Source: Algoriphagus sp.
GTDB taxonomy: Bacteria > Bacteroidota > Bacteroidia > Cytophagales > Cyclobacteriaceae
NCBI GenBank assembly: GCA_023653075.1
Contig: JAMNXQ010000003.1
Location: 31,268-95,267, forward strand
Direction of reading: 5' to 3'
Length of the DNA stretch: 64,000 nt
Shown: in pieces, positions 9,219 through 18,664 of the stretch
Layout: each line of letters starts with the position of its first letter
Numbering within the stretch: the first letter of the stretch is position 1
The notes under the pieces: model-generated
What the model saw: the letters and a program-made list of their open reading frames with translations, nothing else
The model's database searches: none
Told to the model about the DNA's origin: nothing
Made by a program: the position numbers and the translations under genes

Positions 9219-9352
9219 GTACTAAGTACTAAGTACCATGTACCCTGCCTTCGGCAGGAAGGCAAGATGCTTTCGAAGCACCATTTGGGTCAGAGCAGGA
9301 ATCCCTACTTGGTTCTTGGTACTTTGTACATTGTACTTGTGTTATTTGGTAC
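9219..9352. repeat. GTAC-rich composite inverted-repeat element
   Basis: The segment starts with repeats of ACTAAGTACTAAGTACC and ends with the roughly complementary TTGGTACTTTGTACATTGTACTT (about 9315-9338), so the ends can pair imperfectly. Between them are two perfect small hairpins: CCTGCC-TTC-GGCAGG (9244-9258) and TGCTT-TCG-AAGCA (9268-9280). It encodes nothing. The design suggests a dispersed intergenic repeat, but no second copy is seen in this window. Confidence 0.45.
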
Positions 9353-9382
9353 AAAAAAAGACCACCCCTCCGGATAGCCTTT
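9353..9382 (-). terminator. Probable terminator of the POT transporter gene
   Basis: Read on the - strand, GGCTATCC, then GGAGG, then GGTGGTC can fold into a 7-bp stem if G-U pairs are allowed, and is followed by seven T residues (complement of 9354-9360). It lies 24-53 bases past the stop at 9406. The reliance on wobble pairs keeps confidence moderate. Confidence 0.45.
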
Positions 9383-9405
9383 TTTAAAGAAGAACTGGTT
9401 GAAGG

Positions 9406-10968
9406 TTAATGCACCTCACCCATCATTTTTTTCAATACAGGTTTTAGAAGTAGCAAAACAAAGGCAGAACCCATCACCGTATACACAATCAACATAAACT
9501 GATCTGGCATGGCTGCAAGACCCTCCTCTGATCCCCCACTCGCTTCACCCGCAATCAAGCCTGCAAATAAATTGCCCAAGGCTACTGAAAGAAACCAAAT
9601 TCCCATCATTTGACCTCCATATCCTTTTGGAGCCAATTTGGTCACTAGCGAAAGCCCTACAGGAGACAAACTCAATTCACCAAAAGTGTGGAATAAAAAG
9701 GTGATGATTAACCAACTAGGCGCTGCTAACTCACCTGAAGCGGCAATTTTGGTTGCGAAATACATCACAAAGAAACCCACACCAAGCATCGCTAGTCCAA
9801 AAATGAACTTTAAAGGTGAACTAGGTTCTAAATTCTTACGTCCCAACCAAACCCAAAGTGCGGCAAAGAAAGGTGCGAAAATGATGATGAATAAGGAATT
9901 AATAGATTGGAAATAGCCTGTAGGAACCTCCCAGCCTAACACCGTTCGATCCATAAAGCGCTCAGCAAATAAGTTCAAGGTTGAGCCTGCCTGCTCAAAT
10001 CCAGACCAAAACATGGCAGAGAAAAAGAATAAGATGGCAATTACACCCACTTTGTTTTTATCGACTTTAGAGAGGCCGCCAAAAGCAATTACATAGCCCA
10101 AGTATCCTGCAGCTACAAGCGCGATGACCACACCAGAGGATTTAGCAATTGCTGCCGCATCGATCTTAGCAATTCCTGAGAATAGGACTCCGATCACTAC
10201 CAAGCCCACCAAACCAATCAGGGAGGTAATACTTTTCAATTTCTTTTGTGCTTGCTGTTCGGCTGTGCTTTGCGCCACAGGCACCTCACCATATCCGTCT
10301 AATGAACTACCCGTCAATTTGTATTGAATCAAACCGAAGATCATTCCTAGCCCTGCAAGACCAAAGCCCAAATGCATGTCGTATTCTGCCACTGAGGCAC
10401 AAGCAAGAGGTGCGATAAATCCACCAATATTGATTCCCATGTAGAAAATAGAAAAACCTGCATCTCGCTTGGAACTGCCCACTGGATAAAGTTGGCCTAC
10501 AATCGAACTGATGTTTGGCTTCAAAAGTCCCGTACCTAGGACAATCAAGAGCAAGCCCAAAAAGAAGGAAGTAGTATCTAATGCAGTCAAGGTGGTTTTT
10601 GTTGCTGCGCTACCTGAAACCCAGCCTTCGATTCCTGGAACTGCCATCATAAAATGGCCTAATGCGATAATTATGCCTCCATACCAAACAGACTTTTTCA
10701 ATCCAAACAATCGATCTGCAAGCCAGCCCCCAGGTAGGGCCAATAAGTAAACTCCCATGGTGTAAAGCCCATAAATGGCACCTGCAGTAGGATCATCAAA
10801 ACCAAGCCCACCATCTGCAATGGCCTTGGTCATGAATAGAATCAATAAGGCGCGCATGCCGTAATAACTGAAGCGCTCCCACATTTCTGTAAAGAATAAA
10901 GTCATCAGCCCTTTCGGGTGACCAAAGGCAGTAGGACCTGTAAATTCGGGATTGAGTGCTTTTTCCAA
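9406..10968 (-). CDS. Proton-dependent oligopeptide transporter (POT/PTR family)
   Basis: 520 residues, about 12-14 membrane helices. The first helix carries the POT signature EMWERFSYYGMRALL (about residues 28-42, the ExxER proton-coupling motif), and helix 5 contains FSIFYMGINIGGFIAPL (PTR2 signature). It imports di- and tripeptides with protons across the inner membrane. The start is a TTG at 10966-10968: the frame is closed by a stop at 10981-10983 and no ATG lies ahead of the conserved FGHPKGL segment apart from this codon. Gene stands alone between converging and diverging neighbours. The pckA promoter region lies upstream. Confidence 0.92.
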   Translation of the reverse strand: MEKALNPEFTGPTAFGHPKGLMTLFFTEMWERFSYYGMRALLILFMTKAIADGGLGFDDPTAGAIYGLYTMGVYLLALPGGWLADRLFGLKKSVWYGGIIIALGHFMMAVPGIEGWVSGSAATKTTLTALDTTSFFLGLLLIVLGTGLLKPNISSIVGQLYPVGSSKRDAGFSIFYMGINIGGFIAPLACASVAEYDMHLGFGLAGLGMIFGLIQYKLTGSSLDGYGEVPVAQSTAEQQAQKKLKSITSLIGLVGLVVIGVLFSGIAKIDAAAIAKSSGVVIALVAAGYLGYVIAFGGLSKVDKNKVGVIAILFFFSAMFWSGFEQAGSTLNLFAERFMDRTVLGWEVPTGYFQSINSLFIIIFAPFFAALWVWLGRKNLEPSSPLKFIFGLAMLGVGFFVMYFATKIAASGELAAPSWLIITFLFHTFGELSLSPVGLSLVTKLAPKGYGGQMMGIWFLSVALGNLFAGLIAGEASGGSEEGLAAMPDQFMLIVYTVMGSAFVLLLLKPVLKKMMGEVH

Positions 10969-10997
10969 GGATGTTTCGGGTTAATAAGGTTAAATTC

Positions 10998-11035
10998 CAT
11001 TGCAATGATAAACTTTTTTAGCGCTTTATTGCAAA
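10998..11035. promoter_or_regulatory. ATTGCAA inverted repeat upstream of the POT gene
   Basis: ATTGCAAT at 10998-11005 and ATTGCAAA at 11028-11035 form an inverted pair about 22 bases apart, 30-67 bases upstream of the TTG start of the POT gene. It could be an operator. No regulator is implicated and chance is possible in this AT-rich gap. Confidence 0.25.
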
Positions 11036-11174
11036 GAATATCTAGTAAACCCATTTAAATAAGCACACAAAAACTGGGGAATGAACCTAAATAAATTGTT
11101 CCTTTTTAGAATTCATAATATCCTATTTTTATTTTACGAAATCGATTGAAATAAAAAATTAAGGGGTTTTTAGG

Positions 11175-11205
11175 TTGACGTATTGATTCTGAAATACTAA
11201 TTTTG
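11175..11205 (+). promoter_or_regulatory. Bacteroidota-type promoter of pckA
   Basis: TTG at 11175-11177, a 20-base spacer, then TAATTTTG at 11198-11205, an exact match to the TAnnTTTG -7 element read by the primary sigma factor of Bacteroidota. The predicted transcription start near 11211 would give a 5' leader of about 35 bases before the pckA ATG at 11246. Confidence 0.65.
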
Positions 11206-11245
11206 AGCAGTACTTTTTTTAAGTAAACCCAAATAAAACTAAAGG

Positions 11246-12829
11246 ATGAAGCAGCCACTTTCCCCTAGCACTCCCCTGTCACTTCTTGCTCAAAAAATTC
11301 ACTATCAACTACCTCCTTCCAAATTAATAGAGCATGCCTTGGAACGGAAAGAAGGAATCCTTACCAATACAGGAGCATTAATGGTTAATACTGGGAACTT
11401 TACAGGAAGATCCCCAAAGGACCGGTATCTAGTTCAAGATTTACTGACAAAAGATTCCGTTTGGTGGGGCGATATCAATATCCCCATAGACTCGGGACAT
11501 TTTGAACAACTTTATTCCAAAATGTTGGACTTCTTGCAAAATAAAGAAATCTACATTCGTGACTTACAGGTAGGAGCTGACCCTGAATATCGTTTATGCA
11601 TTCGAGTAGTGACCACCCTAGCCTGGCATAATCTGTTTTGCGATAATCTTTTTATCCGTCTTTCCGATGAGGAACTACTAGTATTTAAACCAGAGTACAC
11701 GATTTTATGTGTTCCAGAATTTAGTGCAGATCCAAAGTTAGATGGGGTTAAAAATTCCAATTTCACTATTTTGAATTTAAGTCAAAAAACGATTTTAATT
11801 GGGGGAACAGCCTATGCAGGGGAAATGAAAAAAGGAATGTTCTCCATCATGAATTACCTCTTACCTAAAGAGAAAAGTGTCCTACCGATGCATTGTGCGG
11901 CGAATGTTGGTCGTGATGGGTTATCCGCCTTATTTTTTGGTTTATCCGGAACGGGAAAGACAACACTTTCCTCAGATCCTAATCGAATGCTTATCGGGGA
12001 TGATGAACATGGTTGGTCTAAAAAAGGAATCTTCAATTTTGAAGGAGGATGCTATGCAAAGGTAATAGACCTAAGTGCCGAAAATGAACCTGAAATCTTT
12101 CGTGCAATTAAAGGAGGAGCCATTTTAGAAAACACGCGATTTCTTCCAGGAACCCTAGAGGTGGATTACCAAAATAGATCGGTTACCGAAAATACACGAA
12201 CCGCCTATCCATTAAGTCATATTCCTACAGCAATTCATCCCTCTATATCCGAGGCACCGAAACATATTTTTTTCCTTACTGCAGATGCTTTTGGTGTTTT
12301 ACCTCCCATTGCCAAACTTACTCAAGAACAAGCCATGTACCATTTTCTTTCGGGCTATACAGCTAAAGTTGCAGGCACAGAGATGGGAGTAAAAGAACCC
12401 AAATTAACTTTTTCTGCCTGTTTTGGTGCTGCATTTTTACCCTTGCATCCCCTCCGATATGCGGAATTATTTGGTGAAAAATTAAAATCTAGCCATGCAA
12501 CTGTTTGGTTAATCAATACGGGCTGGACGGGAGGGCCCTATGGGGTTGGATCTCGGATGAAACTGAGTTACACTCGGGCCATGATCAATGCTGCTTTAGA
12601 AGGAAAATTAGATTTTGCCCCTTTCCGAAAAGATCCTGTGTTCGGTTTTCAAGTGCCAGAAATTTGTCCACATGTACCTGCATCCCTATTAAATCCAAAA
12701 GGAACCTGGGAGGACCCCGTAGCCTATGATCGACAAGCAAAGGAATTAGCAACTGCCTTTCGAAAAAATTTTGAAACTTATACTTCCAACTTAAATAAGG
12801 ATTTGATAAAAGGCGAGCCATTGATCTAA
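11246..12829 (+). CDS. pckA: Phosphoenolpyruvate carboxykinase (ATP)
   Basis: 527 residues, the usual size of the ATP-dependent enzyme, which converts oxaloacetate and ATP to phosphoenolpyruvate and CO2, the first committed step of gluconeogenesis. Seen: GNFTGRSPKDRY (about residues 51-62, substrate binding), the kinase-1a P-loop GLSGTGKTTLS (about 231-241), GDDEHGW (about 250-256, metal-binding aspartates), ENTRFLPG and NTGWTGGPYGVGSRMKL. A well-formed promoter precedes it. Together with the peptide and amino-acid uptake genes nearby it suggests growth on amino acids, an inference. Confidence 0.96.
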   Translation: MKQPLSPSTPLSLLAQKIHYQLPPSKLIEHALERKEGILTNTGALMVNTGNFTGRSPKDRYLVQDLLTKDSVWWGDINIPIDSGHFEQLYSKMLDFLQNKEIYIRDLQVGADPEYRLCIRVVTTLAWHNLFCDNLFIRLSDEELLVFKPEYTILCVPEFSADPKLDGVKNSNFTILNLSQKTILIGGTAYAGEMKKGMFSIMNYLLPKEKSVLPMHCAANVGRDGLSALFFGLSGTGKTTLSSDPNRMLIGDDEHGWSKKGIFNFEGGCYAKVIDLSAENEPEIFRAIKGGAILENTRFLPGTLEVDYQNRSVTENTRTAYPLSHIPTAIHPSISEAPKHIFFLTADAFGVLPPIAKLTQEQAMYHFLSGYTAKVAGTEMGVKEPKLTFSACFGAAFLPLHPLRYAELFGEKLKSSHATVWLINTGWTGGPYGVGSRMKLSYTRAMINAALEGKLDFAPFRKDPVFGFQVPEICPHVPASLLNPKGTWEDPVAYDRQAKELATAFRKNFETYTSNLNKDLIKGEPLI

Positions 12830-12940
12830 ACAAAATTTAATTTAAGATTAGTCTTTTTAAATCAGCAGCATCAAAAAGCCGAGACATTGCCTATTTTTGC
12901 ATTGCGAATTAGCAACAACCACTAATCATCATTCCAATCC

Positions 12941-13378
12941 ATGAAGACCGCTGAACTAATTACTGAAAAAGGAACCATGCGAGTAGAGTTTTACGAAAAA
13001 GATGCGCCAATTACCGTGCAAAACTTCGTAGACCTTTCAAACAAAGGATTTTACGATGGATTGACCTTCCACCGCGTCATCCCAAACTTTGTCATCCAAG
13101 GTGGCTGTCCTACTGGAACAGGAACAGGAGGTCCTGGCTACAAAATTCAATGTGAGCTAGATGGCGAAAACCAATACCATGATCGTGGTGTACTTTCCAT
13201 GGCACATGCAGGAAGAAATACCGGTGGATCTCAATTTTTTATCTGCCATAGCCGCGCAAATACCGCGCATTTGGACAGAAATCATACCTGCTTCGGAAAG
13301 GTCGTAGAAGGACTAGAGGTAATCGACGCGATCCGTGCTGGAGATAAAATTGAAAAAATTGTAATCCACGAGTCTTAA
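12941..13378 (+). CDS. Peptidyl-prolyl cis-trans isomerase, cyclophilin type
   Basis: 145 residues, a single cyclophilin domain without a signal peptide, so cytoplasmic. Catalytic and binding motifs: [13 protein letters not shown] (about residues 43-55, catalytic Arg), [19 protein letters not shown] (about 84-102) and the closing [14 protein letters not shown]. It speeds prolyl peptide bond isomerisation during protein folding. It stands alone with its own terminator at 13390. Confidence 0.93.
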   Translation: MKTAELITEKGTMRVEFYEKDAPITVQNFVDLSNKGFYDGLTFHRVIPNFVIQGGCPTGTGTGGPGYKIQCELDGENQYHDRGVLSMAHAGRNTGGSQFFICHSRANTAHLDRNHTCFGKVVEGLEVIDAIRAGDKIEKIVIHES

Positions 13379-13389
13379 GATCCACTTTA

Positions 13390-13432
13390 AATCCGGTACA
13401 TGAATGATTTCATCCCTGTACCGGATTTTTTT
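13390..13432 (+). terminator. Rho-independent terminator after the cyclophilin gene
   Basis: An 11-bp stem AATCCGGTACA / TGTACCGGATT (13390-13400 and 13417-13427) followed by a T run, 12 bases after the stop codon. Confidence 0.88.
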
Positions 13433-13440
13433 ATTTCTTA

Positions 13441-13583
13441 TTATCCGCTTTGTTAACAGTACCCAAAGAAATGTAAGGTTTGAAGTTCCATTAGCTAAGC
13501 TGTGGTCTGTGGACAGTCGTCTGTCGACGATTCCGCAGAAATTCAAGGATGTTTTAAGCTACTGGCATGATTGCGGATAATCC
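13441..13583 (-). repeat. Dispersed GCGGATAA element, copy A
   Basis: About 143 bases bounded by TTATCCGC (13441-13448) and GCGGATAA (13573-13580), an inverted pair. It encodes nothing. Bases 13503-13532 recur without change, in the opposite orientation, at 37573-37602, and the flanking sequence aligns over the whole element with copies at 33443, 37523 and 63691. Called - strand because the GGATTATCCGC end comes first when read in the direction of the neighbouring - strand gene, whose stop lies at 13588. Size, inverted ends and dispersion resemble a MITE; no transposase is associated. Confidence 0.75.
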
Positions 13584-13587
13584 TATT

Positions 13588-15156
13588 TCATTTTTTCAAC
13601 TTTTGCAAGTCCTTCAAAATTCCAAGAACTTCTCCATGGATTTTTGAAGCAGTTTCCGGACCTAAGGAATTGATTTCCCCATAAGGTCTCTCCTTGTAAC
13701 CGTAAGTAAAAGGCGGATTTACATCCCACTGACTTTTAGGCACGATGTAGCCAATCATGTCGTTTGACATTCCAGAGAAGAAAATATACTGCCCTGGAAT
13801 CTTTTCTTTCAAAGCAGGCACTTCTACCGGCTTCATAGCGTAATCAGCCCCAGCAGGAGATTCAATACCACCATGCAGGATTTCAGGATAAAGTTCTCCA
13901 GGCACATGCACAAATGTGGCAGGTCCTAACTTCCATGCAGAAACCTCTGAGCGGATTTTTTTCCATCCCACAAAGCCTCTATCAAAAATGCCTACGAATG
14001 CGGCCAATTGAAAGAGGGAATTGTCCATTCGAAGGGAAATAGATTTGGCTCTTATTCCTAAATCTAAAGTGGAATGAACAATCAAATTGGAGTCGCGAAG
14101 GGTTTCCAAAGTGATTTTAGCCAAGGCTTTCCCTTGCGCAAGCAGTTTATCAGGAGCTTGTTTTTGGTAACTGACACCCGAATAGGGATCCTTAACTGAA
14201 AGGTCTGGGGGTGTAGTCATCAATCCTCCTACCGCACCATTTAGAAAGATCGTCACACCACCTACTCCTGGTTCGGTTAAGGTGTCAGATACTGGAATCC
14301 CCTTCTCGACAAAGTTTCGCCAAGGATCGGCAAAATCGGAACTGATTTGAATATTTTCTAGCCAGAGGGTCTCTGGATGATTGCCCCAATTCAAGAGGGT
14401 ACCTAGGGTGGAGCCCGTTTGTGCATCGAGAACTTGCATCAAGTGCAAGCCAGCATCCGATACAAAAGGTGGACGCGTGTCTCCTACTAAACCCTTTAGT
14501 CGCTCTGGTTCTTGGGCAAATTTAAAATGAGCAGGCTTTCTTACGGTATAGGCCTCTCCTATTGCTTTCGCAATTCCTTCTTTAACGGAGGTCAGGTACT
14601 TTGGATTGACACCCCTCACATAATCTGAAGGACCCCACATGCCCATCAAATCCGGTGCGGAATGCACGTGGGTACTGGAAATGACCACATAATCTAATTC
14701 AGGATACTTTTCCTGGATCAATTTACGCGTAGCAATCACCTCATCGTTTCCAAATCCAATCATATCTATCACGCAAAGGGCTAGGGAAACATCTCCAGAT
14801 TCGAGTACCATGGCCCTTGCCCAAAGTTTGTCCAATACACTTTGTGCTGGCCTTGAATTATGAAAGCCCGCTAACCAAACTGCATCAAATTCCCCATTCC
14901 CATTGGCATCGATAAAGCGATCCCCTTTTTCTGGATCGTACTTCGAATCCCCATCCACATCTTCCCAAGTTTCAAAATCGGTTGGAGTAAGGTCCACTTT
15001 TGAAAATCCCGCTTGAACTGTAGCTGCTGGACTGTATAAAGAAACGTCAGTTTGGTAGTCTGAATGCCGATCTCGAAATTGATATCCTGCATAAACAAGG
15101 ATTGTAAGGAGTAACACAAGAACAATTCCCAAGAAAATTAGAAGCCCTTTTCGCAT
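13588..15156 (-). CDS. Neutral/alkaline ceramidase-like protein
   Basis: 522 residues. An N-terminal hydrophobic helix (about residues 5-25) anchors or exports it; the rest matches the N-terminal catalytic domain of neutral ceramidases, with VQAGFSKVDLTP, then VVISSTHVHSAPDLMG (zinc-binding histidines), LLNWGNHPET and FLNGAVGGLMTTPP. An insert at about residues 64-92 (DVDGDSKYDPEKGDRF then DANGNGEFD) has two EF-hand-like calcium loops. True ceramidases are 650-700 residues with a C-terminal beta-sandwich, which is absent here, so lipid amide hydrolysis is plausible but the substrate is unproven. It lies 84 bases after trmH on the same strand. Confidence 0.8.
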   Translation of the reverse strand: MRKGLLIFLGIVLVLLLTILVYAGYQFRDRHSDYQTDVSLYSPAATVQAGFSKVDLTPTDFETWEDVDGDSKYDPEKGDRFIDANGNGEFDAVWLAGFHNSRPAQSVLDKLWARAMVLESGDVSLALCVIDMIGFGNDEVIATRKLIQEKYPELDYVVISSTHVHSAPDLMGMWGPSDYVRGVNPKYLTSVKEGIAKAIGEAYTVRKPAHFKFAQEPERLKGLVGDTRPPFVSDAGLHLMQVLDAQTGSTLGTLLNWGNHPETLWLENIQISSDFADPWRNFVEKGIPVSDTLTEPGVGGVTIFLNGAVGGLMTTPPDLSVKDPYSGVSYQKQAPDKLLAQGKALAKITLETLRDSNLIVHSTLDLGIRAKSISLRMDNSLFQLAAFVGIFDRGFVGWKKIRSEVSAWKLGPATFVHVPGELYPEILHGGIESPAGADYAMKPVEVPALKEKIPGQYIFFSGMSNDMIGYIVPKSQWDVNPPFTYGYKERPYGEINSLGPETASKIHGEVLGILKDLQKLKK

Positions 15157-15240
15157 AGATTTGGATTGTAAAACGTAAGCCTAAACTACTTTTTTTTTCT
15201 AAGAAGGAAAGTTAAACCGCTGAACATGAAGGAATCAGCC

Positions 15241-15969
15241 TTACAAATTCTGGTTTTGCTGCCAAAAATGGCGCTCATGAATTTCGGCATGCGGTACAAT
15301 ATCCTTGTACCAACGCAAACGAAGTTCGTCGCACTCCTCATCGGATAGCAAAAAATCAGGAATTTCCATTTCCTTGGCACGTTTCATCAATTCATAAAGA
15401 AAAATGGAAACAGAAACAGAAATATTGAAACTCTCGGTAAACCCTCTCATTGGGATATGCACAAGCCCATCTACCTTGGACTTTACTTCTTCGCTAATTC
15501 CTTCGTGTTCATTGCCGAAAACAAGGGCTACTTTTTGATTTGGCTTCATCGCCAATTCATGGATGGATAAGGAATTTGTCGCTGGGCTAGTTCCAAAGAT
15601 TGCATAGCCTTCGGATCTCAATCTTCCAAAGCACTGGTCCACAGCAGAACCTTCAGGAGTAAAATATTTATGTAAATCCACCCATTGAGCTGCTCCTCTA
15701 GTCACAAAAGGGTTGACCTTATACGTATCGGTCTTTTCAATCAAATGAATATTCTGAATCCCAAAGCAGTCACAAGTCCTAAGGACTGCACTGGCATTGT
15801 GTGGTTTGAATATATCCTCAAGCACCACCGTAAAAAATCGGGTACGTTGGGATAAAACTCGCTCAATAGCAGCCTTTTTATGCGGGGTAATGTATTTTCC
15901 CAAATAGTCTAGGAAATTAGGTTCGCTACCCGGCAAGTTACCTTCCTGCTGATTCATGGAAGCATTCAC
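15241..15969 (-). CDS. tRNA/rRNA 2'-O-methyltransferase, SpoU/TrmH family
   Basis: 242 residues with the three SPOUT motifs: NASAVLRTCDCFG (about residues 58-70), VALVFGNEHEGIS (about 151-163) and IPMRGFTESFNISVSVSI (about 176-193), which form the trefoil knot that binds S-adenosylmethionine. TrmH-type enzymes methylate the ribose of G18 in tRNA; related members act on rRNA. The length and FTESFNIS spelling favour TrmH. It begins 4 bases after parC ends. A second Met at residue 5 is an alternative start. Confidence 0.88.
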   Translation of the reverse strand: MNASMNQQEGNLPGSEPNFLDYLGKYITPHKKAAIERVLSQRTRFFTVVLEDIFKPHNASAVLRTCDCFGIQNIHLIEKTDTYKVNPFVTRGAAQWVDLHKYFTPEGSAVDQCFGRLRSEGYAIFGTSPATNSLSIHELAMKPNQKVALVFGNEHEGISEEVKSKVDGLVHIPMRGFTESFNISVSVSIFLYELMKRAKEMEIPDFLLSDEECDELRLRWYKDIVPHAEIHERHFWQQNQNL

Positions 15970-15973
15970 TTAC

Positions 15974-18613
15974 TTAAAACAAACCGAGCTGTTCATCCTC
16001 CCCTTTCTTTGGGGTTAGGGAAAGCGTACTACCCACTTCCAAATCATCTGGCAAATCTGTTATTGGCTCCTCAAAAGAAATCATATCTTCCTGGTCTTCA
16101 ACTGCAGCTATCTCCATCACTTGTTCGGATTCAATCAAATGCAAGTCTTTTACCTCATGGGTACTCAATTTATTTCCGATAGCCTTCCAACCTTTCACAT
16201 CAATCAACATTTCCAGATCGTAATCCATTTGCTCTTCGGCCTTGCCTTTAATCAGCGTCACAGAAACCTGTGCTTGCGCATCTGTGGTGACTACTTTGAG
16301 GTAGGATTGCTTGTGTTCCGTAATGAAGTTAAACCGCTTGTTGAGCGTCGTGGTCTCAATCAAAAAGCGTTTCACAAAGTAACCTTTGGTAGCCCCATCA
16401 AAGTAGACAGCTCCAATTACTTTTTGAGAATCAAATTTTTGAATCAATAGTACCTCTGTTGGCTCGTAGCGATTGGTCAACTCAAAACTGGTCAATTCGT
16501 AATCCCCACTTTTGTAGCACACCAGAATTTTATCGTCACCCAGGAAGTTGCCAATTTGCTTGCCTCGCGCATCAGTATTCAGTCGACCCACAGATACATC
16601 AAAGTAAATGTTGATGCCACCCAGGGTAGATTTACCTTCCATTTTAAATTGAACCTTACGCACAGGGTATCTAGTCAATATATTTCCGCCCGCAGCACGG
16701 CCTTTGATTTCAATCTCTGCAAAATCAAAATCGAACACTTTTACTCGAGCCTTAGCACCTTGAGTTAGGTATACGGTCACCACTTCAGCTTCTCCATTGG
16801 GATTGGCTGTGAGATACATGAGTTTGGATCCCTTGGTACCCTTAGTCAGGTCATATTCCTTGTCTCGGGTCACCCCCCCAACTTGAAAGCGTTTGACCAT
16901 GGCTCTTCCAGACACGCCATCCAAATAGATGAAGTTGTAAGTCATGCGCTCGTCATTCTTTCGAAACACCCCGACATGGACAATATCCTTGCCCATAAAT
17001 AACTTTTCTTGGATTTTGGATACCACCAACTTTCCGTCTCGGCGAATGGCGATGATGTCATCCAAATCCGAGCATTCACAGATGTACTCATCCTTTTTAA
17101 GTCCATAGCCCACAAAACCATCTGCCCGATTGACATAGAGCTTGGCATTATTTGCTGCCACTACTGCGGCCTGGATGGTATCAAATGCCCGAATCTCAGT
17201 TTTTCGTTCTCTTCCTTTGCCATATTTATCCAGCAAGTTTTGGTAATACGCAATCGCGAAATCTGTCAAATGTCTCAAATTGTAATTTACCTGCTTCAAT
17301 TCATCCTGAAGGCGCTTCATCAACTCATCTGCCTTGAAGGCATCAAACTTGGAGATACGCTTGATTTTTATTTCAGTCAAGCGAATTAAGTCTTCCTGTA
17401 CAATGATACGGTAAAAATCAGGCTTGTAGGGGTCCAAACCCCTATCGATAGCCTCCAATACCGCGTCCCAGGTGGTACATTCTTCGATGTCTCGGTAGAT
17501 GCGATTTTCAATAAATATCTTCTCTAGGGAAGAGAATAAGAGTTTTTCCAACAACTCCCCCTTCCGAATTTCCAATTCCTTACGGAGCAATTCCTTCGTT
17601 TGAGTGGTGTTGTACTTTAAAATCTGGTTAACAGTTAAGAAAACAGGCTTCTCATCAATGATGACGCATGCATTCGGCGATATGGATACCTCACAATCGG
17701 TAAATGCATACAAGGCATCAATGGTCACATCAGGAGATACCCCGGGAGCCAATTGAATCTGAATCTCTACATCCTTGGCAGTATTATCTACTACTTTTTT
17801 GATTTTAATTTTTCCTTTATCGTTGGCCTTCAAGATGGAATCAATCAGAGAATCTGTAGTAGTACCAAATGGTATTTCCTTGATTAACAATGTTTTATTT
17901 ACATCCTCTTCAATTCGTGCTCTAACTTTAATCTTTCCTCCCCGGAGTCCTTGCTGGTAATCCGAAAAATCAGCCAAACCACCGGTAAGGAAATCGGGTA
18001 GTACTTCAGGGGAGTTGCCTCGAAGGATTTCAATAGAGGCTTGAATCAACTCAATAAAATTATGAGGCAAAATTTTGGTGGACAATCCGACAGCGATACC
18101 CTCTACCCCTTGGGCCAAAAGCAACGGAAATTTCACAGGAAGCGTAACTGGCTCACGTTTTCTTCCATCGTAGGATAGCTGCCATTCTGTGGTTTGCGGA
18201 TTAAAGACCACATCTAATGCAAACTTGGATAGTCTCGCCTCAATGTATCGCGGAGCAGCAGCTCCATCTCCGGTACGCACATCTCCCCAGTTGCCTTGAG
18301 TCTCGATTAAGAGGTCCTTTTGCCCCATATTGACGATCGCATCCCCAATCGATGCATCCCCATGAGGGTGGTACTGCATGGATTGTCCGATGATATTGGC
18401 CACCTTATTGAATCGGCCATCGTCCATTTCCTTCATGGCATGCAGGATTCGGCGTTGGACAGGTTTTAATCCATCTTCTATGGCAGGCACTGCTCGCTCC
18501 AGAATCACATAGGAGGCATAATCTAGAAACCAGTCCTTGTACATTCCAGTTACGGGTACAGAACCATGCAAGCTGCTATCCGGATTTTCAGAAATTTGGG
18601 TATCGTCACTCAT
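15974..18613 (-). CDS. parC: DNA topoisomerase IV subunit A
   Basis: 879 residues. The breakage-reunion domain begins with KPVQRRILHAM and YHPHGDASIGDAI; the active-site tyrosine is Y123 in AAAPRYIEA, which attacks DNA. A coiled region and C-terminal beta-pinwheel blades follow, lacking a canonical GyrA box (QRRGGKG), which with the parE partner and order favours topoisomerase IV over gyrase. It decatenates daughter chromosomes. The gene begins 51 bases after parE stops and trmH follows it. Confidence 0.93.
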   Translation of the reverse strand: MSDDTQISENPDSSLHGSVPVTGMYKDWFLDYASYVILERAVPAIEDGLKPVQRRILHAMKEMDDGRFNKVANIIGQSMQYHPHGDASIGDAIVNMGQKDLLIETQGNWGDVRTGDGAAAPRYIEARLSKFALDVVFNPQTTEWQLSYDGRKREPVTLPVKFPLLLAQGVEGIAVGLSTKILPHNFIELIQASIEILRGNSPEVLPDFLTGGLADFSDYQQGLRGGKIKVRARIEEDVNKTLLIKEIPFGTTTDSLIDSILKANDKGKIKIKKVVDNTAKDVEIQIQLAPGVSPDVTIDALYAFTDCEVSISPNACVIIDEKPVFLTVNQILKYNTTQTKELLRKELEIRKGELLEKLLFSSLEKIFIENRIYRDIEECTTWDAVLEAIDRGLDPYKPDFYRIIVQEDLIRLTEIKIKRISKFDAFKADELMKRLQDELKQVNYNLRHLTDFAIAYYQNLLDKYGKGRERKTEIRAFDTIQAAVVAANNAKLYVNRADGFVGYGLKKDEYICECSDLDDIIAIRRDGKLVVSKIQEKLFMGKDIVHVGVFRKNDERMTYNFIYLDGVSGRAMVKRFQVGGVTRDKEYDLTKGTKGSKLMYLTANPNGEAEVVTVYLTQGAKARVKVFDFDFAEIEIKGRAAGGNILTRYPVRKVQFKMEGKSTLGGINIYFDVSVGRLNTDARGKQIGNFLGDDKILVCYKSGDYELTSFELTNRYEPTEVLLIQKFDSQKVIGAVYFDGATKGYFVKRFLIETTTLNKRFNFITEHKQSYLKVVTTDAQAQVSVTLIKGKAEEQMDYDLEMLIDVKGWKAIGNKLSTHEVKDLHLIESEQVMEIAAVEDQEDMISFEEPITDLPDDLEVGSTLSLTPKKGEDEQLGLF

Positions 18614-18664
18614 TTTGGTAATCCCTGGGTTAAGGAAAATGGATTGGGGTACTACTCGGAAACC

